A DNA stretch of 64,000 nucleotides from JAJRTE01 sp964418585 (GCA_964418585.1 CAYQMG010000089.1:1-64000), one strand, 5' to 3'; counted from the stretch's first letter, positions 1 to 8,694 are shown. Program-made: numbers and translations. Notes: a model not told the origin generated them from the letters alone.

Positions 1-37
1 ACGCCTGTTTCGAGGTCCCGCGACGCCTGTTTCGAGG
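1..37. repeat. 15-bp direct repeat pair at the left edge
   Basis: The 15-mer ACGCCTGTTTCGAGG occurs at 1-15 and again at 23-37, a 22-bp period. Because the first copy begins at the window edge, this may be the end of a longer tandem array lying to the left. No gene was recognised here. Confidence 0.6.
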
Positions 38-160
38 AACCTTCGTGGTGAGGAAGTGGTCCCCCCGTGAGCCGCTCGAGGCCCTTCTCCTGGTGGCGAC
101 CCGGGGCGCCCCGGGTCGTGCCTGGGCCCTCCAATCCTTCCCCGCGGCAGGTCGGCGGTG

Positions 161-194
161 GGTCGGTCATGCGCGGGTCGGTCATGCGCGGGTC
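161..194. repeat. 15-bp tandem repeat, two copies plus four bases
   Basis: The unit GGTCGGTCATGCGCG is present at 161-175 and 176-190, followed by GGTC. It lies in the non-coding leader region of the ETF-QO gene. The short reading frames that cross it are low-complexity Arg/Pro/Gly-rich and do not look like proteins. Confidence 0.7.
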
Positions 195-251
195 AAGCGT
201 CCGCCCGCGCCACCGGGAACGAATTCGCCCTGGGAGTCCGGAAGTATTTGC

Positions 252-281
252 TTGAATCCCCGGCAATAGATCGTGTACTAT
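252..281 (+). promoter_or_regulatory. candidate sigma70-type promoter of the ETF-QO gene
   Basis: TTGAAT at 252-257 is followed after 18 bases by TACTAT at 276-281. A transcript starting near 288 would have a leader of about 87 bases to the ATG at 375. This is a motif match only. Confidence 0.4.
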
Positions 282-374
282 CGATTTTCACTCCGGGCAC
301 CAGGCCGTTGGCGTCTGGCCGCTGGCTCTTGCAGAACGACCCACAACCATCACGGCTTCAGGGAGAGTAGATAC

Positions 375-2225
375 ATGGAAATCGAACGCGAACAGATGGA
401 AGTCGATGTCCTGTTTGTAGGCGCCGGGCCCGGAAATCTTTCCGCGGCGCTTCACCTGATGAACCTCCTGAACGCACATAATCAAGCCGTTGAGAAAGGA
501 CTCAAGCAGGGCGATATATTTCCCATTGAGGAAATGATGATCGTCATGATCGAGAAAGGCTCCGAGGTGGGAGCGCACGGCTTTTCCGGTGCGGTGTTGG
601 ACCCGGTTGCGATCAAGGAGTTGATGCCGGACTGGCTGGACCAGGGGTGCCCGGTGGAGGGCAAGGTGGAGGACGATGCCGTCATGTTTTTGACTGCGAG
701 CAAGGCGGTCAAGATGCCGGTGACGCCCCCGCCGTTGGACAACCATGGGATGTACGTGGTGAGCCTGGCGAAGCTTTGCCGATGGTTGGGGGAGCGGTGT
801 GAGGAGGCGGGTGTTCAGATTTTTCCTGGATTTCCCGGTGTGAAGGTATTGTTTGATGAGCATCGGAAGGTGATCGGGGTTCGGACCGGGGACAAGGGTG
901 TGGATCCGGACGGGAACCCGAAGGACAACTTTGAGCCCGGGATCGATCTGATTTCGAAGGTGACGGTTTTTGGGGAGGGGCCGCGGGGTCACCTGGTTCG
1001 GCAGTTGGAGCGGGAGCTTGGGATCCAGAAGGGGCGGAATCCTCAGACGTACGAGATGGGGGTGAAGGAGGTTATCGAGCTTCCGGAAGCCCGTGTTGCG
1101 CCGGGTCAGGTGATTCACACGATGGGCTACCCACTGGGTTTGCAAACGGTGGGTGGTGGATTCATCTACGGGATGAAGGACAACCGTGTGGCCGTGGGGT
1201 TGGTGGTGGATCTGCACGGGACGGATCCGTTCATCGACGCGCATCGGGACCTTCAGCGTCTGAAGGCTCATCCGTGGGTTGCGGAGTTGCTGAAGGGCGG
1301 CAAGGTGGTTCAGTATGGAGGCAAGGCGTTGGCGGCGGGCGGTTTTTTGGCCATGCCGAAGCTTGCGTTCGACGGTGGGATGATCATCGGGGATGCGGCG
1401 TCCATGGTGAACGGGATGCGGTTGAAGGGGATTCACACCGCGATGAAGGCGGGGATGCTGGCGGCGGAGACGATTTTCGAGGGGTTGGTGAAGGACGATC
1501 TGTCGGAAGCGCAGGTGGAGACCTACCAGACGCGGGTGAGGCGTTCATACATTCACGAGGAGCTTTACAAGGTACGGAATTTCCATTCGGCCCTGGACAA
1601 CGGCATGGCCACGGGGATGTTCAAGGTGGGATTCCAGTACCTGTTCGGGCTGATGAACAAGGACAAGACCGTGTCCGAGGACCATCTTCGCACGCGGGAG
1701 GTGTCCGAAGTCTATTCGGACGAGTCCAGGATCGATGCCTTGTCCGGGGATATCAAGTTCGACGGGGAATTGTTCCTGGACAAACTCACCGACGCCTACC
1801 TGTCCGGTACGTTGCACGAGGAGAAGCAACCCTCTCACCTGCGGCTTTCCGATCCGGATCAGTGTGCTGTGTGCTGGCGTCTGTATCGTGCACCGTGCAC
1901 CCGATTCTGTCCGGTGGAGGTCTACCAGATGCCGGAGGACGTGGAGGAGCAGGTGGAGCGGCGGCTGGCCGGGAAGCGGATTGGGCCGGACACGCCCCGC
2001 CACGGGAACCTGTCGAAGGCAGGGGTGCCGGAGCCGGGGGATCACGATCGAGGCGTGAAGGAAGGGGTGCCTTCGGTTCCGGGACAGCAGTGGCCGGATC
2101 AACTCCTGCACATCAACTTCACCAACTGCGTCCACTGCAAGACCTGTGACATCAAGTGTCCCTATCTCAACCTGACCTGGACGCCGCCGGAAGGGGGTGG
2201 TGGTCCGAACTACACGATGACCTGA
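375..2225 (+). CDS. electron transfer flavoprotein-quinone oxidoreductase (ETF-QO) with a double iron-sulfur motif
   Basis: ETF-QO is a membrane-associated flavoprotein that passes electrons from reduced ETF (acyl-CoA and amino-acid oxidation) to the quinone pool. The start chosen is ATG 375, preceded by GGGAGAG; the frame is open further upstream but without family similarity. The 616-residue product has an N-terminal FAD fold (GAGPGNLSA, residues 16-24) and ends with the family's typical PEGGGGPNY. The C-terminal iron-sulfur domain is odd. As I recall the common proteobacterial and mitochondrial enzymes, the second motif reads CVHCKTCDIKDP and the first lacks most cysteines. Here cysteines stand at 497, 500, 508 and 512 (Cx2Cx7Cx3CP) and at 585, 588, 591 and 595 (Cx2Cx2Cx3CP), enough ligands for two [4Fe-4S] clusters. 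The ETF subunits are not in the window. Confidence 0.93.
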   Translation: MEIEREQMEVDVLFVGAGPGNLSAALHLMNLLNAHNQAVEKGLKQGDIFPIEEMMIVMIEKGSEVGAHGFSGAVLDPVAIKELMPDWLDQGCPVEGKVEDDAVMFLTASKAVKMPVTPPPLDNHGMYVVSLAKLCRWLGERCEEAGVQIFPGFPGVKVLFDEHRKVIGVRTGDKGVDPDGNPKDNFEPGIDLISKVTVFGEGPRGHLVRQLERELGIQKGRNPQTYEMGVKEVIELPEARVAPGQVIHTMGYPLGLQTVGGGFIYGMKDNRVAVGLVVDLHGTDPFIDAHRDLQRLKAHPWVAELLKGGKVVQYGGKALAAGGFLAMPKLAFDGGMIIGDAASMVNGMRLKGIHTAMKAGMLAAETIFEGLVKDDLSEAQVETYQTRVRRSYIHEELYKVRNFHSALDNGMATGMFKVGFQYLFGLMNKDKTVSEDHLRTREVSEVYSDESRIDALSGDIKFDGELFLDKLTDAYLSGTLHEEKQPSHLRLSDPDQCAVCWRLYRAPCTRFCPVEVYQMPEDVEEQVERRLAGKRIGPDTPRHGNLSKAGVPEPGDHDRGVKEGVPSVPGQQWPDQLLHINFTNCVHCKTCDIKCPYLNLTWTPPEGGGGPNYTMT

Positions 2226-2261
2226 CCCTTTTCTCTGTGCGGCGCTTCCTTCCGGACATCG

Positions 2262-2291
2262 TTGACACACGTCTCTGTTTGCCAGTACCAT
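2262..2291 (+). promoter_or_regulatory. candidate promoter of the UDPGP-family gene
   Basis: TTGACA at 2262-2267, an 18-base spacer, then TACCAT at 2286-2291. It sits in the 242-base gap after the ETF-QO gene, about 175 bases before the next start, suggesting independent transcription. Nothing else was recognised in this gap. Confidence 0.45.
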
Positions 2292-2467
2292 GACCGGACC
2301 GACAGTGGGGGCATCGGGGCGGGCCGGGCCTCGATTTGCCGGGCTGTTTCCTGCGAGGGGATCGTCTTCGGTTTCCGCGAGCATGTGCCCGACCGTCTCC
2401 GTATCCGGCTCCGGGGCAGTGCTGCAAGTGGGCGGGTCCCGGGGTGCTCGAGGGAGGATTGCGTGTG

Positions 2468-4342
2468 ATGAAGAACGAACCGCCGACCCCGGAAGTACCC
2501 GGCGGGCGCGACGCAGGGCCCCGTCATTCCGGAGAGGAACCTGTTCCCGTGTCCAACCCACGGGACCATCTTCCCAGGACCGCCCGGGCGTTCGGCTCCC
2601 TGGAAAAGGCGCTTCGGGTCCGCCGGGAAATCCTGGAACGCTATCCCATGTGGGCGTCCAACGCCCTTCGCCTGTTCGATGCCGACCGCGGACGGGTGTT
2701 TCGGTTCTGGGACCGGCTCGAGCCTCCCGGTCGTGCGCGTCTGCTCGAGCAGGTGAGCCGAATGGACCTCGACCTGCTCGAGCGGAATCTGGCTCTGTTG
2801 GGGAATCCGGAGGCGTTTCGTGCCCGGACCGAAGGTCCGTTGGCCCCGCCGGAGATTCTGCGGAGCGATGAGGATCCGGGTGCAGCGGATGCGTGGGCGT
2901 TGGGGGAGGAGGTCCTGGCAGAAGGTTGGCTCGCCCTGGTGGAGGGGGCCGGCGGGGCCGGTTCCCGGTTCGCCGAGGCGGCCGGGAGCCTGCCCAAGGG
3001 GCTCTATCCGATCTCTCCTTCCCGGTCCCGGAACTTCTTCGAGGAGCGCCTGAGCCGGATCGTGGCACTCCGGCGGCGATATCGCAAGCCGATACCCTAC
3101 ATCGTGATGGTGAGCGAGGCCACGGAGGAAGCGACCCGACGGTTCTTCGAGCAGCAGGGCTACTTCGGGCTCGAGGACGAGATCCTGATCGTGCCTCAGC
3201 GCAGCCTACCTTACGTCGAGGAGGTGGCCCCCGGCGAGTACGACCTTGTGCTCGAGGCGCCCGACCGGGTGGCCGTGGGGGGGTACGGCCACGGAGACTT
3301 CACAAAGTGCATCCTCCTCGACTCCCGTGTCCTCGCGTTTCTCGAGAAGTTCGGCACCCGCTACGTTCAGTGGCTCCAGATCGACAACCCCCTGGCCACC
3401 ATCGGTCACCGGTACCTTCTCGGTGCTCACCGCCGGGCCGAACCGACGTTGAATCCGGATGCGATCGCCATGTCGTTCATCGCCCTCCCCAAGGAGACCC
3501 CGACCGAGCGGGCCGGGGTGCTGGTCCGGCGAAAAGGAGGCCTCGCTGTCTGGGAATACAGCGACATGGACGAGGTCAGCCAGTACCTGCTGGCCGACCG
3601 GGAAGGGAATTCCTGGCTGGCCGTGGAGCGAGACGGCCGGGTGGCGCTGATATCACCGGCCGAGCACCGATCTTCCGACCGACTCCTGGCGCTGGCAGAC
3701 CTTCCAGCCCGACTCACCCCCGGACTCCAGTACCGCTGGGGCGCCATCAATCCGAACATCGTGGTGGTGACCCTGGCCACGGTGGTGGCCCACCCGGAGG
3801 ACCTTCCGCCCCTGGTCGCCCGCAAGACCACACGCCACATCGACGCGGACGGGCGCCCGGGCGATCCGACGAAGAAGTTCCTGAAATTCGAATCGTTCCT
3901 GTTCGACGGGTTCAATGACGGCGTGGTCGTGGCCGAGGCGCGCGAGCACTGTTTCGCACCGGCGAAAAACGCTCGAGGCGAGGCGTCTCCAGAACAGGTG
4001 CGGCCGGCCATGACCCGACAGGCCGCCGGGCGGTTGCTCCGGCTGGGGTGGCAAATCCCGGACAGGACCCGCGTCACCATCGAACTGGGCGGACTGCTCG
4101 AGCTGGACGACGCCAGTCTGGCCGCACGGGTCGGTCGCAACGGCCGCATCGACCCCGGCGGGACGCTGGTCATCCACGGATTGGACCTGGCGCTGGGTGA
4201 TGGACTGGTGATCGAGGCCGGAGGGGAACTGGTGATCGAGGTGCCGGACGAGGACCCCCGTGCTGGACTGGACATTTCGCCCCGATTGCAGCTTCCGCCC
4301 GGTTTGAAGATCGCACGTCCGGTCCGGTACCCGGAGGCTTGA
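2468..4342 (+). CDS. UDPGP-family nucleotidyltransferase (UDP-N-acetylhexosamine pyrophosphorylase / UTP-hexose-1-phosphate uridylyltransferase-like)
   Basis: Members of this mostly eukaryotic-type family make UDP-sugars from UTP and a sugar 1-phosphate. The start is ATG 2468 with AGGGAGGA at 2451-2458; a GTG directly before it is the alternative. In the 624-residue product a glycine-rich nucleotide loop lies at about 157-177 and reads GAGGAGSR followed by PKGLYPIS, a looser version of the usual GGxGTRLG...PKG. Downstream segments typical of the fold are seen, such as PYIVMVSEAT, GYGHGDF and YVQWLQIDNPLA. The first ~140 residues are helical and charged; the last ~90 are rich in hydrophobic/Gly alternation and may be a small beta-helix. 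The sugar specificity cannot be told from sequence. Its neighbour converges from the other strand after 28 bases. Confidence 0.8.
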   Translation: MKNEPPTPEVPGGRDAGPRHSGEEPVPVSNPRDHLPRTARAFGSLEKALRVRREILERYPMWASNALRLFDADRGRVFRFWDRLEPPGRARLLEQVSRMDLDLLERNLALLGNPEAFRARTEGPLAPPEILRSDEDPGAADAWALGEEVLAEGWLALVEGAGGAGSRFAEAAGSLPKGLYPISPSRSRNFFEERLSRIVALRRRYRKPIPYIVMVSEATEEATRRFFEQQGYFGLEDEILIVPQRSLPYVEEVAPGEYDLVLEAPDRVAVGGYGHGDFTKCILLDSRVLAFLEKFGTRYVQWLQIDNPLATIGHRYLLGAHRRAEPTLNPDAIAMSFIALPKETPTERAGVLVRRKGGLAVWEYSDMDEVSQYLLADREGNSWLAVERDGRVALISPAEHRSSDRLLALADLPARLTPGLQYRWGAINPNIVVVTLATVVAHPEDLPPLVARKTTRHIDADGRPGDPTKKFLKFESFLFDGFNDGVVVAEAREHCFAPAKNARGEASPEQVRPAMTRQAAGRLLRLGWQIPDRTRVTIELGGLLELDDASLAARVGRNGRIDPGGTLVIHGLDLALGDGLVIEAGGELVIEVPDEDPRAGLDISPRLQLPPGLKIARPVRYPEA

Positions 4343-4370
4343 ACGACCACCAGGTCGGACGGACTGGAGG

Positions 4371-4643
4371 CTACTTCCGGCGCCACATCACGAGCGCACC
4401 CACCACGGCGCCCACAGAAAGGAAGATCGACGCGGCCTTGATCGGGTGATCCTTGACATAGTTGACCACCGTGGTTTTCACATCGGCGAGGGTGGTGGAC
4501 TTGACCCGGCGCACCGTGTCTTGATATGCCTGGGAGGCCTTCTCGTATCCGCCCTGCGCGCGGGTCTTCAGGTCGTCGAAGGCTTCCCGAGCCTGGGTCT
4601 TCAGCTCTTCCATCCTGGCAGCGCTGGTTTCAGTTTCCGTCAT
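4371..4643 (-). CDS. small ElaB/YqjD/DUF883-like membrane-anchored protein
   Basis: A 90-residue protein with an Ala/Glu/Lys-rich helical N-terminal two thirds (residues 1-65) and a single C-terminal membrane segment around 68-86 (AASIFLSVGAVVGALVMW), ending in WRRK. This plan matches the ElaB/YqjD/DUF883 group, whose characterised members are inner-membrane tail-anchored proteins that bind ribosomes in stationary phase; that role is only inferred here. The start has a strong GGAGGAG site just upstream. It is convergent with the UDPGP-family gene and lies downstream of the alpha-galactosidase on the same strand, 112 bases away. Confidence 0.7.
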   Translation of the reverse strand: MTETETSAARMEELKTQAREAFDDLKTRAQGGYEKASQAYQDTVRRVKSTTLADVKTTVVNYVKDHPIKAASIFLSVGAVVGALVMWRRK

Positions 4644-4755
4644 GGTGCCGTCTCCTCCGGTCGGTTGGTTGGGTTCCCTGCTCCCTCGAGAACCCGGCAG
4701 GCCGAATCATCTCCCATTCCTGGAAATCGGGTCGGTTGCCGGGTACAAGGGTGTT

Positions 4756-7128
4756 CTAAACACATTCTGCTGTTGCGTCAAGCTGGTTTCCGGTGAACCG
4801 AATGATCAGAACCCCGGAACCTCGAGTGGGTACAGACAGCTCCATCCCTCCTTCGAACAACGTCTTGCCCGTGATCCTCGCTCCCCCTTCAGTGCTCACG
4901 TCCTGCACCGTGTGGCCTTCGGGAATGGCAATGACCACCGTACCTTCCCGGTCCGCGCCGATGTCGAGTGCGATGCGCAGTTCGTGACCGGACGTCCAGC
5001 GCTCGCTCGACACGATGGTGCTGACCTGGCCCAGGTGGTGTGTGGCCGACACCAGTTGCGGCCTGTCCTCCCTGGGCCTGAGGGTGAGGACCGCGGCCTG
5101 GTGAGGCTTGAGGGCGATCTCCAGGGGGTGGGAGGCGGAAAGCAACTGGTAGGAGCCGGACCAGAACTCGAACGCATGATAGGTGCGATCCGGAAGGTCG
5201 AAATCGGCCGGAACGAAGCTGCGCACCACCGGGGTGTCGGCCCAGTTGATCACCGCACCCACCGCCTCCTGCAGCCCGGTCGGGCCCTGGTAGTGGCGCA
5301 CGAATCGGGAGGGCCGCGCATCGACCCGGACGCCGAGCGTTCGAGCCGGCGCGCCTCGAGGCGGCAAGGCAAGCTCGGCCAGGGCCCTTCGTTCGAGAGA
5401 AAGCTGGGCAAGGTCGTCGCTGAGGAACAGCATGCCACCGGTCAGAGACAGAATCGAGACGAGTGTTTGCACCTCTTCCAGGGTGAGAGCGCTGTTTTTC
5501 TCCCGGACCAGGAGGCAGTCCGGATCGTTCAGCCACCAGACGCCGTGCAGGTGGGCTCGAGTCACGCAGTTCAAGAGGGCCAACTCGGCGCTGGGGTGCC
5601 CGACGCCGCGTGCCAGGAAGCCCACGATGGGGTCCCGCCAGCTTTCCTTGACGTCCGGGGAGATTCGCATTGCGTCCACGATTCCGATGGAGGGGAGGAG
5701 GGGGGCGCCGCACCCCAGGAGAAACCGGTCGCCGATCACGTGCCGGATGTGGCGCAAGGCAGCCCGGTAGGCCTCGACCGGGGATTTTTTGGGGTCGTAC
5801 CGGCGGCCGGGCTTGAGTCCTGCGAACAGGAAGTCGATCTTGAAGTATTCGAAGCCGAATTCGACCAGGGTCGAGAACACGTGGGCCAGGTAGTCGAGCA
5901 CCTCGGGGTGCGTGGGGTCCAGGCCGTAGAGGTGTCCGTTCAACACCCCCCAGGTGGGCAGGTATCCCATCCACACCGGTTTGCCATCCGCGTCATGGAG
6001 GAGCCAGTCCTGATGGTGCCGATGGATGACCGAACCGCGTTGCACGAAGAACGGCGCTGTCCAGATCCCAGGCACAAATCCCTGCGCGCGGATCTGGGAC
6101 GCCAGATTCTGAAGCCCACCCAAAAACTTGCGGTTGGTGCTCAGCCAGTCACCCACAAATGTCTGGTATCCATCGTCGAGCTGAACGAAAGTGACCGGCA
6201 ACCGCTCCTTCTGTTCCGCCAGCACCTCGAGGTTTGAAAGGACGTCCCGCTCTTGCACGCGGGTGTAATAGTAGTACCAGGAACACCACCCGGAAGGGAC
6301 GGAGTGGGGAACGCGGGCTTCCATCCGTTCTCCCACTTCCCGGGTATAGGCCTCCACAAGGCCGTCCCCGTCCCGGCCAAAGGCGATGAGCAAGGGGTCG
6401 CTGCACACTTCCTGTTCGCGGGACACCGTCTTGCCACCAAAATCGGCCCGGAGCACCACCCGCGCCGGGGCGCCTCGGACGAGCGCAACCTCGCCAAGAG
6501 TCACACGCGCCTCGAGGTACCCCAGCAGCAGCGTCGAGTCGATTCCCGTGCGTTGAATCGTCGCCATCCAGGGCGTGGTGAGCGCTTCGTCCCGGTTCCA
6601 GAACACGGAATCCACGTGCTGGTTGAAAATGGCTGCCGTCGGAACCGGCGGCCGCTTCTGGACCTCCCGGCTGTCTCGAGACCAGACCGGGGTGAAGGAA
6701 CTGTACCCGAGCGGGAAAAACCGCCATCCCGGATCACGCCCTGCTCCGGAAAGAAAAGAGGCACGGGTATCCTCCCCCTGAATGGTGAATGTGTGCAGAA
6801 CCAGGGGATCTCCCAGACCTTCCCGCTGTTTCTCGAGGTATTGTTGCACCACGAGTCCGTCGTCCCGGATCCGGAAACGAACCCCGACTCGAGCACCACC
6901 ATAGGGCGGGTACTCGAGGCGGACGCCCTGGCCCCGGCGGTCAGGACGGATTTCGGAAAGGGTGAGCCGAGACGACTGGAGGTCCACGTCCTGGCCCTGG
7001 GAGCCGGTGAACGACCAGGTCAGCGAAAACGTGCCCAGCACCGACTGGTCGTGGATACGCAGATCGAAACGGCGTCCCTGCTCGTGATACAATCGAACCC
7101 CATTCGGATTCGACAGGATTTCTTCCAT
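4756..7128 (-). CDS. alpha-galactosidase, glycoside hydrolase family 36-type
   Basis: Predicted retaining glycosidase releasing terminal alpha-galactose (melibiose, raffinose or galactan side chains). ATG 7128 is preferred over an upstream in-frame start at 7161 because GGAGGA stands 8 bases before it. The 790-residue product has an N-terminal beta-sandwich-like region (1-~270) and a TIM-barrel with the family marks: GWCSWYYYYT near 280, QLDDGYQ near 316, the nucleophile region YFKIDFL (Asp about 432) and the likely acid/base region RISPD (Asp about 492), followed by a C-terminal beta domain. Length suits GH36. No signal peptide is apparent, so it is probably cytoplasmic. It lies 60 bases downstream of an exported protein gene on the same strand and may be co-transcribed with it. 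Confidence 0.85.
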   Translation of the reverse strand: MEEILSNPNGVRLYHEQGRRFDLRIHDQSVLGTFSLTWSFTGSQGQDVDLQSSRLTLSEIRPDRRGQGVRLEYPPYGGARVGVRFRIRDDGLVVQQYLEKQREGLGDPLVLHTFTIQGEDTRASFLSGAGRDPGWRFFPLGYSSFTPVWSRDSREVQKRPPVPTAAIFNQHVDSVFWNRDEALTTPWMATIQRTGIDSTLLLGYLEARVTLGEVALVRGAPARVVLRADFGGKTVSREQEVCSDPLLIAFGRDGDGLVEAYTREVGERMEARVPHSVPSGWCSWYYYYTRVQERDVLSNLEVLAEQKERLPVTFVQLDDGYQTFVGDWLSTNRKFLGGLQNLASQIRAQGFVPGIWTAPFFVQRGSVIHRHHQDWLLHDADGKPVWMGYLPTWGVLNGHLYGLDPTHPEVLDYLAHVFSTLVEFGFEYFKIDFLFAGLKPGRRYDPKKSPVEAYRAALRHIRHVIGDRFLLGCGAPLLPSIGIVDAMRISPDVKESWRDPIVGFLARGVGHPSAELALLNCVTRAHLHGVWWLNDPDCLLVREKNSALTLEEVQTLVSILSLTGGMLFLSDDLAQLSLERRALAELALPPRGAPARTLGVRVDARPSRFVRHYQGPTGLQEAVGAVINWADTPVVRSFVPADFDLPDRTYHAFEFWSGSYQLLSASHPLEIALKPHQAAVLTLRPREDRPQLVSATHHLGQVSTIVSSERWTSGHELRIALDIGADREGTVVIAIPEGHTVQDVSTEGGARITGKTLFEGGMELSVPTRGSGVLIIRFTGNQLDATAECV

Positions 7129-7188
7129 CGCAACGTTCCTCCGCTCTGGTCCCGAATGCACGGAGTTCGAGAAGACTCGAGGCCCCCG

Positions 7189-8316
7189 TCACCCTCCCTC
7201 GGCCTGCGCTGATGAGCCTGGGCAGGTCACCTGGGGCTCGGTTCCGGGGGGCGCGCTCGATATCAGGCCCATGAAATAGGAAGCGGACCAGACTGTCAAC
7301 CCCGCCTCCGCCAGCAAGGCGCAGCGGCCAGCGTCCACGTCTCGGTCGGCCCAGGCGGCGATGTCCGCGAGGGCCGTGGCGTCGGACACGAGGAGGAACC
7401 CGACGCTCAGCTCCATCAGCATGGTGTAGGCCTCTGGGGACAACGTCGAGTCGGTCATGATGTCCTCCCAGACCTCTTCGCCGGCGGCCATGCTTCCCTC
7501 GGCATGGGTTTCGACGAGGGCGTTCATCTGTACCCACCGTCGGTTCGAGGGGTGCTGAAGTCGGTCGATGACCGGCCAGAAGCGGTCCAGCAGGGCGAGT
7601 TCGGTCCAGGGGCTGTAGCATTCGAGCACGTAGTCGCCACAGACCAGGAGGTCGGGAGGCAGTTCGGCGCCGTCTGGAGGGGCGCTCAACATGAAGAGGG
7701 TGTAGCCCAGGTTGTATCCATAGAGAGAGAGCAGGCCGGGGAGGCTCGTCCGGTTGGAGAGGAGCACCGACGCCGGCGAGCCCTCGAGGGCTGTCCGGGT
7801 TTGGGCCTGGGCGATTCGGGCCAGCGTCTTGAACACCACCCGCTCTGCTCGAGCGCCCTCGGGGGCCAGGGCGGTCGGTGTGGGAAGGAACTGGTCGGCG
7901 GGAGGTGTGGACCAGTTCCAGGCTGCGAGGCGGTTCGATGTTTCTTCCAGGGCGTCCCGGAGCCAAAGTCCGCCGAAGTAGCCCGAGAGGTACAGGTTGC
8001 CGAGCAAAGTGGACACCTCGTTGTTGTCATCGGAGCAGAGGGCGTCCACGGACCAGAGGGGGAGGTGGCGGAAGAAGAAGTCCTCGTTGGATGCCTCGAG
8101 GGTGTCGGCGCAGTAGTCGGTGGCGGTTTCCTCGAGGAGTGTGGCGTCGATCTGGATGGACGGGTTGGGCCAGTAAGGGTAGGGGGGCAGTGTGACCTGT
8201 GCGGAGTCTGCAAGGAGCGTTGGGGCGTGTGTGAAGAAGCCGGACAGGAGTGCTGCGAGGGGGAGGGTGGCGCGGAGGAACGGGTGTTGGAATCCGGGCA
8301 ACTCTCGAGAACTCAT
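7189..8316 (-). CDS. exported protein of unknown function
   Basis: A 375-residue protein with an N-terminal signal peptide (hydrophobic segment LRATLPLAALLSGFF, then a likely cleavage near residue 35). The ATG at 8316 follows AGGAAAA; a longer in-frame start at 8382 would place 22 Arg/Pro-rich residues before the signal peptide and is less likely. The mature part is acidic and rich in Trp, Leu and Asp, apparently alpha-helical, with no motif I recognise. It is the first gene of a possible two-gene unit with the alpha-galactosidase, which hints at, but does not show, a role in carbohydrate use. Confidence 0.65.
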   Translation of the reverse strand: MSSRELPGFQHPFLRATLPLAALLSGFFTHAPTLLADSAQVTLPPYPYWPNPSIQIDATLLEETATDYCADTLEASNEDFFFRHLPLWSVDALCSDDNNEVSTLLGNLYLSGYFGGLWLRDALEETSNRLAAWNWSTPPADQFLPTPTALAPEGARAERVVFKTLARIAQAQTRTALEGSPASVLLSNRTSLPGLLSLYGYNLGYTLFMLSAPPDGAELPPDLLVCGDYVLECYSPWTELALLDRFWPVIDRLQHPSNRRWVQMNALVETHAEGSMAAGEEVWEDIMTDSTLSPEAYTMLMELSVGFLLVSDATALADIAAWADRDVDAGRCALLAEAGLTVWSASYFMGLISSAPPGTEPQVTCPGSSAQAEGG

Positions 8317-8397
8317 GGCGCATTTTCCTGGTTGGAGTTGTGTGGACGGCGGGGGTCGGCGGGTGCAGCGGTGCCGGTGCACCCGGGGTCATGGCGC

Positions 8398-8425
8398 TTG
8401 ACCCCCGGAACATCGATGATATCCT
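8398..8425 (+). promoter_or_regulatory. candidate promoter of the metallochaperone gene
   Basis: TTGACC (8398-8403), a 16-base spacer, TATCCT (8420-8425). The GTG start lies 42 bases downstream. The spacer is not the elongated 19-20 bases expected of a MerR/CueR-type metal-induced promoter, so metal control is not indicated by this element. Confidence 0.4.
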
Positions 8426-8466
8426 ACAGTAGAGCTGACAACAGACCAACGAGCAAGGATTTCGTC

Positions 8467-8694
8467 GTGACACGAATCAAGATTGAGATTGGTGGAATGA
8501 GTTGCATGCACTGTGTGCATGCGGTCCGGAACGCGCTGGGGAATCTGGACGGTGTGACCGTGGCAGACGTGTCGATCGGGCGCGCGGTGGTGGATGTTTC
8601 GGACATGGGGACGTGGGAACGGATTCAGGCGGCCATTGTCGATGAGGGCTACGAAGTTCTCGGGCACACTGCGCAGTCGTCTGCGGCGGACTGA
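8467..8694 (+). CDS. heavy-metal-associated (HMA) domain protein, CopZ-like metallochaperone
   Basis: A 75-residue stand-alone HMA domain. The start is GTG 8467, with AAGGAT just upstream; the frame is open for a long way before that but only as the antisense shadow of the exported protein gene. The metal-binding motif GGMSCMHC gives Cys13 and Cys16, and the chain follows the beta-alpha-beta-beta-alpha-beta ferredoxin-like pattern (VTVADVSIGRAVVDV in the centre). Such proteins carry Cu(I) or other soft metals to P-type ATPases or regulators. No P-type ATPase or CueR-type regulator is present nearby, so the partner must be elsewhere. Confidence 0.85.
   Translation: MTRIKIEIGGMSCMHCVHAVRNALGNLDGVTVADVSIGRAVVDVSDMGTWERIQAAIVDEGYEVLGHTAQSSAAD

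Larger units (their letters stand above)
1..374. other. non-coding region upstream of the ETF-QO gene
   Basis: This 374-base stretch holds two short direct-repeat pairs (1-37 and 161-194) and a candidate sigma70-type promoter at 252-281. I see no convincing coding sequence: the small reading frames are Arg/Pro-rich and have no recognisable domain. Confidence 0.5.

Noticed and set aside
4642..6237. A 531-codon open frame on the plus strand
   Set aside because: Antisense to the alpha-galactosidase, whose catalytic motifs on the minus strand are clear; low-complexity product.
8420..8466. MerR/CueR-type operator controlling the metallochaperone
   Set aside because: The -35/-10 spacer is 16 bases, not the stretched spacer of that class, and no inverted repeat lies between the elements.
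7504..8466. N-terminal extension of the HMA protein by 321 residues
   Set aside because: This part is antisense to the exported protein gene; GTG 8467 has its own ribosome binding site and gives a complete HMA domain.
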